Source: Nocardia transvalensis (lineage in GTDB: Bacteria > Actinomycetota > Actinomycetes > Mycobacteriales > Mycobacteriaceae). Taken from it: a stretch of DNA of 64,000 nucleotides. Below the pieces are notes generated by a model, which saw only the letters and a list, made by a program, of their open reading frames with translations, was not told where the DNA came from and searched no databases. Where the stretch lies: the NCBI RefSeq assembly GCF_015477765.1, contig NZ_JADLQQ010000001.1, positions 248,001-312,000 of the forward strand. The letters are read 5' to 3'. The position numbers were made by a program, and so were the translations under genes. Shown here piece after piece: positions 26,853-34,091 of the stretch. Position 1 is the first letter of the stretch. Every line of letters begins with the position of its first letter.

Positions 26853-27325
26853 TTCGCCGCGCCACCCCCGACGACGTGCCCGCCCTGGTGCAGCTGGTCT
26901 ACGACCTGGCCGAGTACGAGAAGGCCGGGCAGGAATGCACTCTCACCCCCGAGCAGTTGCACACCGCCCTGTTCGGCCCCTCCCCCGCCCTGTTCGCCCA
27001 TGTGGCCCACGGCGATTCGAGCGACGAGGTGCTCGGCTGCGCGATCTGGTTCCTGAACTTCTCCACCTGGGACGGGGTGCACGGGATCTACCTCGAGGAC
27101 CTCTACGTCAAACCGGAGGCGCGAGGACTGGGCCTGGGCAAGGCCCTGATCGCCGAACTGGCCCGAGAGGCCGTGGCCAAGGGCTACAGCCGGGTCGCCT
27201 GGGCCGTGCTGGACTGGAACACCCCGTCGATCGACTTCTACAAATCCCTGGGCGCCGAACCCCAGGACGAATGGACCGGCTACCGCCTGTCCGGCGATGC
27301 ACTGGGACGCCTCGCGGCGTCCTGA
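26849..27325 (+). CDS. GNAT family N-acetyltransferase (Rv3216-like), 158 aa
   Basis: GNAT fold with the acetyl-CoA loop EARGLGLGKALIAELA and C-terminal DWNTPSIDFYKSLGAEP, typical of spermidine/diamine-type acetyltransferases (IRRATPDDVPALVQLVYDLAEYEKA). Full length, whereas the M. tuberculosis copy is shorter. Translation is coupled to the phosphatase gene. Substrate unknown. Confidence 0.86.
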   Translation: MIRRATPDDVPALVQLVYDLAEYEKAGQECTLTPEQLHTALFGPSPALFAHVAHGDSSDEVLGCAIWFLNFSTWDGVHGIYLEDLYVKPEARGLGLGKALIAELAREAVAKGYSRVAWAVLDWNTPSIDFYKSLGAEPQDEWTGYRLSGDALGRLAAS

Positions 27326-27347
27326 TTCGGACTCCCCGACGAAACAC

Positions 27348-27764
27348 CTAGCCGTAGCTGCGGGCCATCCAGCGGTTCGAGGGCGGGGAGAAGATCAGCA
27401 CCAGGGTGACCACGGCGGCCAGGCCCACCGGGACGGCCAACTCGGGCCGGTGCGAGCTGAACATGTACCAGGCCACCGGCAGCAACAGCACCTGCGCGAG
27501 CACCACGATGGCCCGCCCCCACCGGTGCCCGCGGAACAGCGCGACACCCGCCGCGAGCACCGCACCGGCGAGGATCGCGAAATACGCGGCGGTCCCATAC
27601 GCCTGGGTCGCGGTCTCGTTACCCCGAGTTCCCTGCGCCACCAGCACGATCGCGATGATCACCCCGACCAGCCCCTCCAGGGCCGCCACCGCCCCGGCCC
27701 CGCGCACCGTCCCGGGCGCCTCCACCGATCCGGTCCCTCCACCATCCGTGTCCTGCTTCGCCAC
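27348..27764 (-). CDS. Small integral membrane protein (Rv3217c-like), 138 aa
   Basis: A charged N-terminus followed by four predicted membrane helices (VAALEGLVGVIIAIVLV; AAYFAILAGAVLAAGVALF; GRAIVVLAQVLLLPVAW; LAVPVGLAAVVTLVLIF) and a short SNRWMARSYG tail. No enzyme motif. Function unknown. Stops 22 bp from the convergent acetyltransferase stop. Confidence 0.8.
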   Translation of the reverse strand: MAKQDTDGGGTGSVEAPGTVRGAGAVAALEGLVGVIIAIVLVAQGTRGNETATQAYGTAAYFAILAGAVLAAGVALFRGHRWGRAIVVLAQVLLLPVAWYMFSSHRPELAVPVGLAAVVTLVLIFSPPSNRWMARSYG

Positions 27765-27872
27765 CCGCCCAGCCTAAGGCCCTGCCGTTCCGGCGGGGCA
27801 ACACAAGGTGCCGACCGACTTCGCAGGCAACGCGAGGTGTCAACCGATTTCACCCGTGGCTAGGCTGCTGGC

Positions 27873-28907
27873 GTGCGGACGTTGCTGATCGTGAACCCGA
27901 ATGCCACCTCGACCACACCGGCCACTCGGGATCTGCTCGCTCACGCATTGGAGAGCCGCACCCAGCTGATCGTGGCCCACACCCAGCATCGGGGGCATGC
28001 GGCCGAGTTGGCGCAGTGGGCCGCCACCAACGAGATGGATCTGATCGTCGTGCACGGCGGGGACGGCACGGTCAACGAGACGATCAACGGCTTCCTGCCG
28101 CTGCCGCAGGTCGACGACGGGCAGGCGTGGATTCCGCGGCTCGGCGTCATCCCGGGCGGGTCGGCCAACGTCTTCGCCCGCTCGCTGGGCATCGCGCCCG
28201 ACCCGGTGGCCGCCACCAATCAGCTGATCGACCTGCTGTCGCTGGACGCGGGCGGGAGCAGGGCGGGATCGAACACAGCCGGGAGCAGGGCGGGATCGAA
28301 CACAGCCGGGAGCGCGGCGGGCGGTGACCGACGCATCGGCCTGGCCATCGCCGACGACCGCTGGTTCACCTTCAGCGCGGGCGTGGGCCTGGACGCCGAC
28401 GTGTGCGAGGCCATCGACCGCAGCCGCGCCAACGGGCACACGGCCACCCCGGCCCGCTATCTGCGCACCACCGTGCGGCAGTTCTTCCGGGCCAAGCGCA
28501 AGGAGCCGGCGGTCACCCTGCACGTGCCCGATCACGAACCGGTCACGGGCGTGCATTACGCATTCGTGACCAACACCAGCCCGTGGACCTATCTCGACTC
28601 CACTCCGGTGCGCACCAACCCCGGGACTCGATTCGAAACCGGACTCGGAGTGTTTGCCATGCAGACCATGCGGGTACTGCCCACACTGTGGGTCGCCCGC
28701 CAGTTGTTGGCCAAGGATGGAAACCCCAAGGCGCGCAAATTGTTTCGCACCGACGATGTTCCGTCGGTGCGGATCGAGGCCGCCGAACCCATCGGGCTGC
28801 AAATTGACGGCGACTTCATCGGCCGACGCAGCGTGGTGGATTTCACGGCCGTGCCGGAGGTGCTCGAGGTGGTCGCTCCGCGACCCGAATCGGGCCGACA
28901 CAACTGA
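27873..28907 (+). CDS. Diacylglycerol/lipid kinase family protein (Rv3218-like), 344 aa
   Basis: DAGK catalytic domain: NPNATSTT near the N-terminus, the GGDGTVNETINGF nucleotide loop and PGGSANVFARSLGI. A C-terminal domain ends FIGRRSVVDFTAVP. Phosphorylates a lipid such as diacylglycerol or sphingosine-like substrates by family knowledge. A nine-codon in-frame repeat (residues ~128-147) separates the two domains. GTG start. Confidence 0.86.
   Translation: MRTLLIVNPNATSTTPATRDLLAHALESRTQLIVAHTQHRGHAAELAQWAATNEMDLIVVHGGDGTVNETINGFLPLPQVDDGQAWIPRLGVIPGGSANVFARSLGIAPDPVAATNQLIDLLSLDAGGSRAGSNTAGSRAGSNTAGSAAGGDRRIGLAIADDRWFTFSAGVGLDADVCEAIDRSRANGHTATPARYLRTTVRQFFRAKRKEPAVTLHVPDHEPVTGVHYAFVTNTSPWTYLDSTPVRTNPGTRFETGLGVFAMQTMRVLPTLWVARQLLAKDGNPKARKLFRTDDVPSVRIEAAEPIGLQIDGDFIGRRSVVDFTAVPEVLEVVAPRPESGRHN
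28253..28316 (+). repeat. In-frame 27-bp tandem repeat inside lipid kinase gene
   Basis: Two perfect 27-bp copies (28253-28279, 28280-28306) and a partial third encode a Gly/Ser/Arg-rich linker (AGSRAGSNT unit). Being a multiple of three, copy-number change would keep the frame. Confidence 0.85.
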
Positions 28908-29037
28908 GAAACATCGCAGTTGTGCTGCGAAAACTGGCGCGAGCGAGTACAAAGGACTCCGCAGGCCCCCGATGTAGGGGTCTTACAGCGTGAGCTTCCC
29001 CACGGTGCACCACAAACCTATTGACATCTACGGTGTT

Positions 29038-29053
29038 CGTGAAAGCATTCACA
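29038..29053. promoter_or_regulatory. Putative CRP site upstream of whiB1
   Basis: CGTGA-AAGCAT-TCACA matches the CRP-family pattern GTGA-N6-TCAC, 88 bp before whiB1. A TTGACA at 29021-29026 may be a -35. In M. tuberculosis whiB1 is known to be controlled by the cAMP receptor protein Rv3676. Confidence 0.6.
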
Positions 29054-29140
29054 AGCAACCGTGCGGAAACATTCGAGTCGCACAAGTGAACGGACCACAA
29101 ACACGAGGCGCCCTAGCGCGCCCAGCAAAGGAGCAGAGGA

Positions 29141-29395
29141 ATGGACTGGCGCCACAAGGCCATCTGTCGCGACGAGGACCCCGAGCTGTTCTTCCCGGTA
29201 GGTAACAGCGGTCCTGCACTCGCGCAGATTGCCGATGCCAAGCTGGTCTGCGCCCGCTGCCCCGTGACCGCCGAGTGCCTGTCCTGGGCCCTGAAGTCGG
29301 GGCAGGATGCCGGCGTTTGGGGTGGTATGAGCGAAGACGAGCGTCGGGCGCTGAAGCGTCGCAACGCGCGCACCCGCACCCGTAGCGTCGTCTGA
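29141..29395 (+). CDS. whiB1: WhiB1 redox/NO-sensing transcription factor, 84 aa
   Basis: Four cluster cysteines C9, C37, C40 and C46 (CxxCxxxxxC), the Gly-rich turn GVWGGMSEDERR and a basic tail (KRRNARTRTR) that contacts DNA. WhiB1 carries a [4Fe-4S] cluster that reacts with nitric oxide and binds the primary sigma factor. Strong AAAGGAG before ATG 29141. Followed by an intrinsic terminator. Size and place match Rv3219, which is essential in mycobacteria. Confidence 0.95.
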   Translation: MDWRHKAICRDEDPELFFPVGNSGPALAQIADAKLVCARCPVTAECLSWALKSGQDAGVWGGMSEDERRALKRRNARTRTRSVV

Positions 29396-29454
29396 CGGCG
29401 TTCGGCGTTACGGCCACGCGATAGCCGCACAGCCCGGCACGTAGCGCATTTTCG

Positions 29455-29479
29455 GCCCGGCACCCGCGAGGTGCCGGGC
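29455..29479. terminator. Intrinsic terminator between whiB1 and pdtaS
   Basis: GCCCGGCACC / GGTGCCGGGC with loop CGCGA, followed by TTCATTGTTTT. It serves whiB1 and may also stop the convergent kinase gene. Confidence 0.85.
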
Positions 29480-29496
29480 TTCATTGTTTTCAGGGA

Positions 29497-31011
29497 TCAA
29501 CGGGACGATCGGCGGCCGAGCGGAACCCGGAGTACCGCATCGGTTCCCACATCCGCACCCGGGTGCAAACCGATCGAACCACCCAATTCGGCGGTCACCA
29601 GAGTGCGCACGATCTGCAGGCCCAACCGGTCCGAACCTTCCAAACTGAAACCGTCGGGCAAACCCCGGCCGTCATCGCTGATGATCACATCCAGCCAGCG
29701 CGCCGAACGCTCGGAACGAATTGTCACTGTGCCGTTTTCGCCCGGATCGAAAGCATGCTCGATTGCGTTCTGCACCAATTCGGTCAGCACCATCACCAGC
29801 GGCGTGGCCCGCTCGGCGGAGAACACTCCCAGCGAACCCGCCCGGCGCACTTTGATCCGCGCGGTATGCACGGTCGCCACATCGGCCATGATCGGCAGCA
29901 GCCGGTCCACGACCTCGTCGAGATCGACCTCTTCGTCAACCGACATCGACAGCATTTCGTGCACCGACGCGATGGAGGTGACCCGGCGCACCGATTCGGT
30001 CAACGCCAGCCGCGCCTCCTCGTTCTCGGTGCGCCGCGCCTGCAATCGCAGCAGTGCCGCGACCGTCTGCAGGTTGTTCTTCACGCGGTGGTGGATCTCG
30101 CGAATGGTGGCGTCCTTGGACAGCAGCGCCCGGTCGCGGCGCTTGACCTCGGTGACGTCGCGGACCAGCACCGCGGCACCGGCCAGCTCGCCGTGCGGGC
30201 GCAGCACTATGGTGCGCAGCAGCACCGTCGCCCCGCGCGCCTCCACCTCCATGCGCCGCCCCGATTTGCCCGCCAGCGCGGCTTGGATATCGCTGACGAC
30301 CTCCTGGGCATCGAACGGGTCGGTGATCAGCGAGCGCGTCGTCTGGGCCAGATCCTGGCCCGCCAGATCGCTCTGCAGGCCCATGCGGTGATAGGCCGAC
30401 AGCGCATTGGGGCTGGCGTAGGCCACGATGCCCTCGGTGTCCAGGCGGATGAACCCGTCACCGGCGCGCGGACTGGAATGCGATCCGGTGCGGTCCTCGA
30501 GCGTCGGGAAGGTGCCGTCGGCGATCATCTGACACAGATCGTCGGCACAGGCCATATAGGCGTGCTCGAGGCTGCCGCGCACCTTCGACCGCTGCACGTC
30601 CGTGTCGCGGGCGAGCACGGCGATCACGTGCTCGCCGACCCGAACCGGAATCGCCTCGCGAATGGCGTGCACCGGACTGGGGTGGTAGACCCCCTGGGAT
30701 TCGCCGTCGGAGTCGATTCGCACGATCTCGCCGGTCAGCAGCGCCTCGAACACCTGCGGATGATCCTCTTTGGAGGCGAGGCCGCCGACCAGATCCTCCG
30801 GATGCACGGTGGCGCCGGTGGTGGGGCGGCACTGGGCGACGCAGACGACGTCGGCGCCCTCCGACACCGGGCCCGCGCCCACCCACAGCAGCAGATCCGC
30901 GAACGACAGGTCCGACAGCAGCTGCCAATCACCCACCATCCGCTGCAGATGATCCACGGCCGCACCCGGTAGATCCGTATGCTCGGCCAGCAGATCGCTC
31001 AGTGTCGACAT
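29497..31011 (-). CDS. pdtaS: Sensor histidine kinase PdtaS (Rv3220c-like), 504 aa
   Basis: Soluble HWE/HisKA_2-type kinase: N-terminal GAF-like (~1-150) and PAS-like (~165-280) regions, phospho-acceptor block REIHHRVKNNLQTVAALLRLQ, and an ATPase domain with VQNAIEHAF, DDGRGLP and LGLQIV. No membrane segment. Its partner, the RNA-binding antiterminator PdtaR, is not in this window. AAGGAG lies seven bases before ATG 31011; two GTG codons just upstream are less well placed. Confidence 0.92.
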   Translation of the reverse strand: MSTLSDLLAEHTDLPGAAVDHLQRMVGDWQLLSDLSFADLLLWVGAGPVSEGADVVCVAQCRPTTGATVHPEDLVGGLASKEDHPQVFEALLTGEIVRIDSDGESQGVYHPSPVHAIREAIPVRVGEHVIAVLARDTDVQRSKVRGSLEHAYMACADDLCQMIADGTFPTLEDRTGSHSSPRAGDGFIRLDTEGIVAYASPNALSAYHRMGLQSDLAGQDLAQTTRSLITDPFDAQEVVSDIQAALAGKSGRRMEVEARGATVLLRTIVLRPHGELAGAAVLVRDVTEVKRRDRALLSKDATIREIHHRVKNNLQTVAALLRLQARRTENEEARLALTESVRRVTSIASVHEMLSMSVDEEVDLDEVVDRLLPIMADVATVHTARIKVRRAGSLGVFSAERATPLVMVLTELVQNAIEHAFDPGENGTVTIRSERSARWLDVIISDDGRGLPDGFSLEGSDRLGLQIVRTLVTAELGGSIGLHPGADVGTDAVLRVPLGRRSSR

Positions 31012-31073
31012 CACCACGCTCCTTCAACCCGATGTGAATATCCTCCACTACGCATCGGGGTGGAGCGCAGGCA

Positions 31074-31289
31074 CTAGGAGATGACGGCGATCAGGTCGCC
31101 CTTCTGCAGGACGTCGCCGGGCTTGACGTTGATCGACGTCACCGTGCCGCTCGATTCGGCGACCACCGGAATCTCCATCTTCATCGACTCCAGCAGCACC
31201 AGGGTGTCCCCCTCCTCGATCGGCGCCCCCTCCTGCGCGACGATCTGGAAGACGGTCGACACCATCTCGGCGTGCACTTCCTCGGCCAT
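31074..31289 (-). CDS. Biotin/lipoyl-attachment domain protein (TB7.3/Rv3221c-like), 71 aa
   Basis: Stand-alone biotinyl carrier domain with the biotinylation motif ESMKME. It lacks any carboxylase. Exactly the length of mycobacterial TB7.3. GGAAAGG precedes the ATG at 31289; the frame further upstream to 31358 has no ribosome site. Confidence 0.9.
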   Translation of the reverse strand: MAEEVHAEMVSTVFQIVAQEGAPIEEGDTLVLLESMKMEIPVVAESSGTVTSINVKPGDVLQKGDLIAVIS

Positions 31290-31396
31290 GACACCCTTTC
31301 CACCCGTCGGCACTGTGAATATTCCGGCCCCGCATCCGCTGCAGGCCCACCCAACCACACATGAAACAATGACGCTCGATCAGAAGGAGGATACCG

Positions 31397-31471
31397 ATGG
31401 GTAAGCGTGGTCGTAAGAAGCGCAGCCGCCGCAAGAACGCGGCCAACCACGGCAAGCGTCCCAACGCTTGA
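31397..31471 (+). CDS. Ribosomal protein bL37, 24 aa
   Basis: A 24-codon gene starting MGKRGRKKRSRRKN and ending HGKRPNA, nearly all basic. It matches the 24-residue large-subunit protein bL37 seen in mycobacterial ribosome structures. AGAAGGAGG sits six bases before the ATG, and a perfect terminator follows, so it is a complete transcription unit. It is too short for common gene finders. Confidence 0.9.
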   Translation: MGKRGRKKRSRRKNAANHGKRPNA

Positions 31472-31510
31472 TCGTGCCGCCGACCCGGTCGGCGAAACCC
31501 GAAAAGCACT

Positions 31511-31543
31511 GAGCGGCACGCCATCCCGGATGGCGTGCCGCTC
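31511..31543. terminator. Intrinsic terminator after bL37 gene
   Basis: A 15-bp perfect stem (GAGCGGCACGCCATC / GATGGCGTGCCGCTC) with a 3-nt loop, 39 bp after bL37 and 10 bp after the convergent anti-sigma gene; likely shared. Confidence 0.85.
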
Positions 31544-31553
31544 TGCTGTGGAA

Positions 31554-31835
31554 CTATCCCTCGCGGGTCTCGGTGATCGTGATGGACCGCCGGATCTCCA
31601 GCGTCAGCCGTTCGCGCAGCGATTCGGGTGCCTTGTCGCCGCCGCACTTGGTGTGCAGCAGGCGCTTGAGCTTCTCCTCGAGACCGTAGGCCTCGATGCA
31701 CGGCGAGCAGTGGTCCATGTGATGCTGCAGCCGGGCCCGGGTGGCCTCGTCGCATTCACCGTCGAGCATGAGCCAGACGTCGGCGAGCACAGCCGTGCAG
31801 TCCAGTTCCATGTCGTCGTTGTCCCCGGCACTCAC
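31554..31835 (-). CDS. rshA: Mycothiol-system anti-sigma factor RshA/RsrA, 93 aa
   Basis: ZAS-type anti-sigma factor with H-x3-C-x2-C (HMDHCSPC) plus an N-terminal Cys (ELDC), the zinc ligands that are oxidised to disulfide under thiol stress, releasing the sigma factor. The GTG start overlaps the sigH stop (GTGA), and AGGAGG lies inside the end of sigH, so the two are made together. Confidence 0.93.
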   Translation of the reverse strand: MSAGDNDDMELDCTAVLADVWLMLDGECDEATRARLQHHMDHCSPCIEAYGLEEKLKRLLHTKCGGDKAPESLRERLTLEIRRSITITETREG

Positions 31836-32725
31836 TGGGTTACCTCCTGACGCGTGCCACTGCCCGCTCGGTTCCGGTCGAATCCACGTTCGTGCGCCAC
31901 GTCGGCGAGCAGCCCCTTGAGCTGCTTGCGGCCGCGGTGCAACCGGGACATGACCGTACCGATCGGAGTCCCCATGATCTCGGCAATCTCCTTGTAGGGG
32001 AAGCCCTCCACGTCGGCGTAGTAGACCGCCATCCGGAATTCCTCCGGCAGCGACTGCAGGGCCGACTTGATGTCGTCGTCGGGCAGCGCCTCGAGCGCCT
32101 CCATCTCCGCCGAACGCAGACCCGTCGAGGTGTGCTCGGCGGTCGACGCGAGCTGCCAGTCGGTGATCTCGTCGGTCGGATACTGCGCGGGCTGGCGCTG
32201 CTTCTTCCGATAGGAGTTGATGTAGGTATTGGTCAGGATGCGGTACAGCCAGGCCCGCAGGTTGGTGCCCTCCCGGAAGGACCGGAAGCCCTGGTAGGCC
32301 TTGGCATAGGTCTCCTGCACCAGATCCTCGGCGTCGGCCGGGTTGCGGGTCATCCGCAAGGCCGCACCGTAGAGCTGGTCCAGCAGCGGGAGCGCATCGC
32401 GCTCGAACCGCTCGGCCAGCTCCGCATCGCTGGCATTGCTGCGTGTCGCCCCCGGCTCGTCGTCCGCGAATTCGTCATCAATGGCCAGGTCATCGGTGTC
32501 ACCGATGCCCTCGGGCCCGGAATCGCCCGCGGTGTCGCCGCGCAGGCGATCGGCCGCCATATCGTCGTCGCTCGTCACGCCCATCCCTTCGATCGCCGTA
32601 GCTTCCGAATCTACCGCGAGGGGGGTGGGCAGCAGGAATCCGGTGACCGGCGCCACCGGGTCCAGCTGTGGGAACGACGGCGGCGACCCGGCGTGCACCG
32701 GACGTTCGTCGACCAGAACCGTCAC
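31832..32725 (-). CDS. sigH: ECF sigma factor SigH/SigR, 297 aa (long form)
   Basis: Region 2 ([38 protein letters not shown]) and region 4 ([44 protein letters not shown]) are nearly identical to mycobacterial SigH. The GTG at 32725 has AAGGAG seven bases ahead and gives a ~90-residue acidic N-terminal extension. A second GTG at 32578, six bases after GAAGGG, gives a 248-residue form. S. coelicolor makes long and short SigR forms in this way. Overlaps rshA. Confidence 0.93.
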   Translation of the reverse strand: MTVLVDERPVHAGSPPSFPQLDPVAPVTGFLLPTPLAVDSEATAIEGMGVTSDDDMAADRLRGDTAGDSGPEGIGDTDDLAIDDEFADDEPGATRSNASDAELAERFERDALPLLDQLYGAALRMTRNPADAEDLVQETYAKAYQGFRSFREGTNLRAWLYRILTNTYINSYRKKQRQPAQYPTDEITDWQLASTAEHTSTGLRSAEMEALEALPDDDIKSALQSLPEEFRMAVYYADVEGFPYKEIAEIMGTPIGTVMSRLHRGRKQLKGLLADVAHERGFDRNRAGSGTRQEVTQ

Positions 32726-32778
32726 CGGTAATCTCCTTCGGTTCACGGGATATGGGATCGAGGGTGGGTATCGCATGC

Positions 32779-32804
32779 AACATGGCAACCCTTCGGTGTG
32801 TTCC
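32779..32804 (-). promoter_or_regulatory. Autoregulatory SigH/SigR promoter
   Basis: On the minus strand GGGAAC, 18-nt spacer (32782-32799), GTTGC. It fits the SigH/SigR consensus GGAA-N18-19-GTT and lies 54 bp before the long-form start. It would initiate sigH-rshA. Confidence 0.7.
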
Positions 32805-32834
32805 CGCGGGTGGCCTCTCCCGTGCCCTACCTGG

Positions 32835-32953
32835 CTTCCCGGCCTTCTTTCGCCTTCCGGCTTCCCGGCCCCTTTTCGCTTTCCGGCTTCCCGGCCCCTT
32901 TTCGCTTTCCGGCTTCCCGGCCCTTTTTCGCTTTCCCGGCCGAAGGCCGGGAA
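32835..32953. repeat. Four 26-bp tandem repeats ending in a hairpin
   Basis: Units at 32835, 32861, 32887 and 32913 share CTTCCCGGCC and TTTCG-TTTCCGG blocks. The array ends in a perfect hairpin TTCCCGGCC-GAA-GGCCGGGAA (32933-32953). It fills the space between the divergent sigH promoter and ybaK. Confidence 0.85.
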
Positions 32954-32968
32954 TCTAAGGTGACCCGC

Positions 32969-33463
32969 ATGGCAGGAGCTTCCACGCCCGCGATCCGCGC
33001 ATTGACCCAGGCGAAGGCCCCCCATCACGTGCACTCCTACCCCCACGATCCGCGCAGCGACTCCTATGGCGCCGAGGCCGTGGCAGCGCTGGCCGAACAG
33101 CTGGGCGTGGTGGCCGAGCAGATCTTCAAGACCCTGGTCGTCGAGCTGTCGACGGGCGGGCTGGCGGTGGCGGTCCTGCCGGTCCCGCGCACCCTCTCGC
33201 TGAAGGCCGCCGCGGCCGCCCTGGGCGCGCCGAAGGCGGCGATGGCCGACAAGGCCAAGGCCGAGCGCACGACCGGCTACGTCCTGGGCGGCATCTCCCC
33301 GCTCGGCCAGAAGCGGCTGCTGCCGACCGTGGTGGATGACTCGGCACTCGACTGGGACCGCATGCTGTGCAGCGCGGGCAAGCGCGGCTTGGAGATCGAG
33401 GTGGCGCCCGCCGACCTGATCCGGCTCACCCAGGCCGTCACCGCCCCTATTACCCAGGGCTGA
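32969..33463 (+). CDS. ybaK: YbaK/Cys-tRNA(Pro) deacylase family protein, 164 aa
   Basis: YbaK/ProX fold editing enzyme that hydrolyses mischarged Cys-tRNA(Pro). Motifs: [39 protein letters not shown] with the conserved Lys/Gly-Gly-Ile-Ser-Pro. Length is typical. ATG 32969 follows AAGG by eight bases; an in-frame GTG three codons earlier is the alternative. Confidence 0.88.
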   Translation: MAGASTPAIRALTQAKAPHHVHSYPHDPRSDSYGAEAVAALAEQLGVVAEQIFKTLVVELSTGGLAVAVLPVPRTLSLKAAAAALGAPKAAMADKAKAERTTGYVLGGISPLGQKRLLPTVVDDSALDWDRMLCSAGKRGLEIEVAPADLIRLTQAVTAPITQG

Positions 33464-33532
33464 CCAGGGCGACTCGGCTCACACCCGAAACGACTTGCCG
33501 TCGCGGACATATCTCCGCATACTTGCCAGGTA

Positions 33533-33576
33533 CAACTAGTTGACTCATACAAGCAATTACCTTTTGCAAGTAGTTG
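33533..33576. promoter_or_regulatory. Putative MarR operator pair
   Basis: The palindrome CAACTAGTTG (33533-33542) and a near-copy CAAGTAGTTG (33567-33576) stand before the marR-efflux operon, the second 24 bp before the start. Likely sites for autorepression. Confidence 0.5.
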
Positions 33577-33599
33577 GCCCGCACAAGGAGGCATTGAGC

Positions 33600-34091
33600 A
33601 TGGACAGCGACGCGGTGATCGACCAGATCGCCCAGCAGCTGATCCGCCTGGCTCGCATCCGGGAGCGCACCCAAGCGCAGATCGCCGCCGCATCCGGCAG
33701 CGAGATCGAGCTCGCGGCCTACGGCATCATCTTCCGGCTGCTCTGCGACGGCCCGATGCGGTCGGGAGCGCTGGCCGAGGCGCTGTACTCGGATGCCTCC
33801 ACGATCAGCCGCCAGGTCGCGAGCCTGGTCAAGAAGGGGCTGATCGAGCGCCGGGCCGACCCCGACGACGGGCGGGCCAGCGTCCTGGTCGTCACCGACG
33901 CCGGCCGGGAGCTGGCCGCGGAAATCCGCAGGCGCCGCAACGAAACCCTCGACCGGGTCATGGCGAACTGGTCCCGCGACGATCGCGAACTGCTCGGGCA
34001 CCTGCTGCGCCGGTTCGTCGACGACTACGAGGCCGCCCGCCCGGCCATCCTCACTCCCCCGAAAATTTCTGCGACGGAGGAACATTCGTGA
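33600..34091 (+). CDS. MarR family transcriptional regulator, 163 aa
   Basis: MarR winged helix (MRSGALAEALYSDASTISRQVASLVKKGLIERR, wing DPDDGRASVLVVTDAG). AAGGAGG lies eight bases before ATG 33600. The stop overlaps the start of the efflux gene (GTGA), so it is co-translated with its likely target, a usual drug-responsive arrangement. Confidence 0.9.
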   Translation: MDSDAVIDQIAQQLIRLARIRERTQAQIAAASGSEIELAAYGIIFRLLCDGPMRSGALAEALYSDASTISRQVASLVKKGLIERRADPDDGRASVLVVTDAGRELAAEIRRRRNETLDRVMANWSRDDRELLGHLLRRFVDDYEAARPAILTPPKISATEEHS

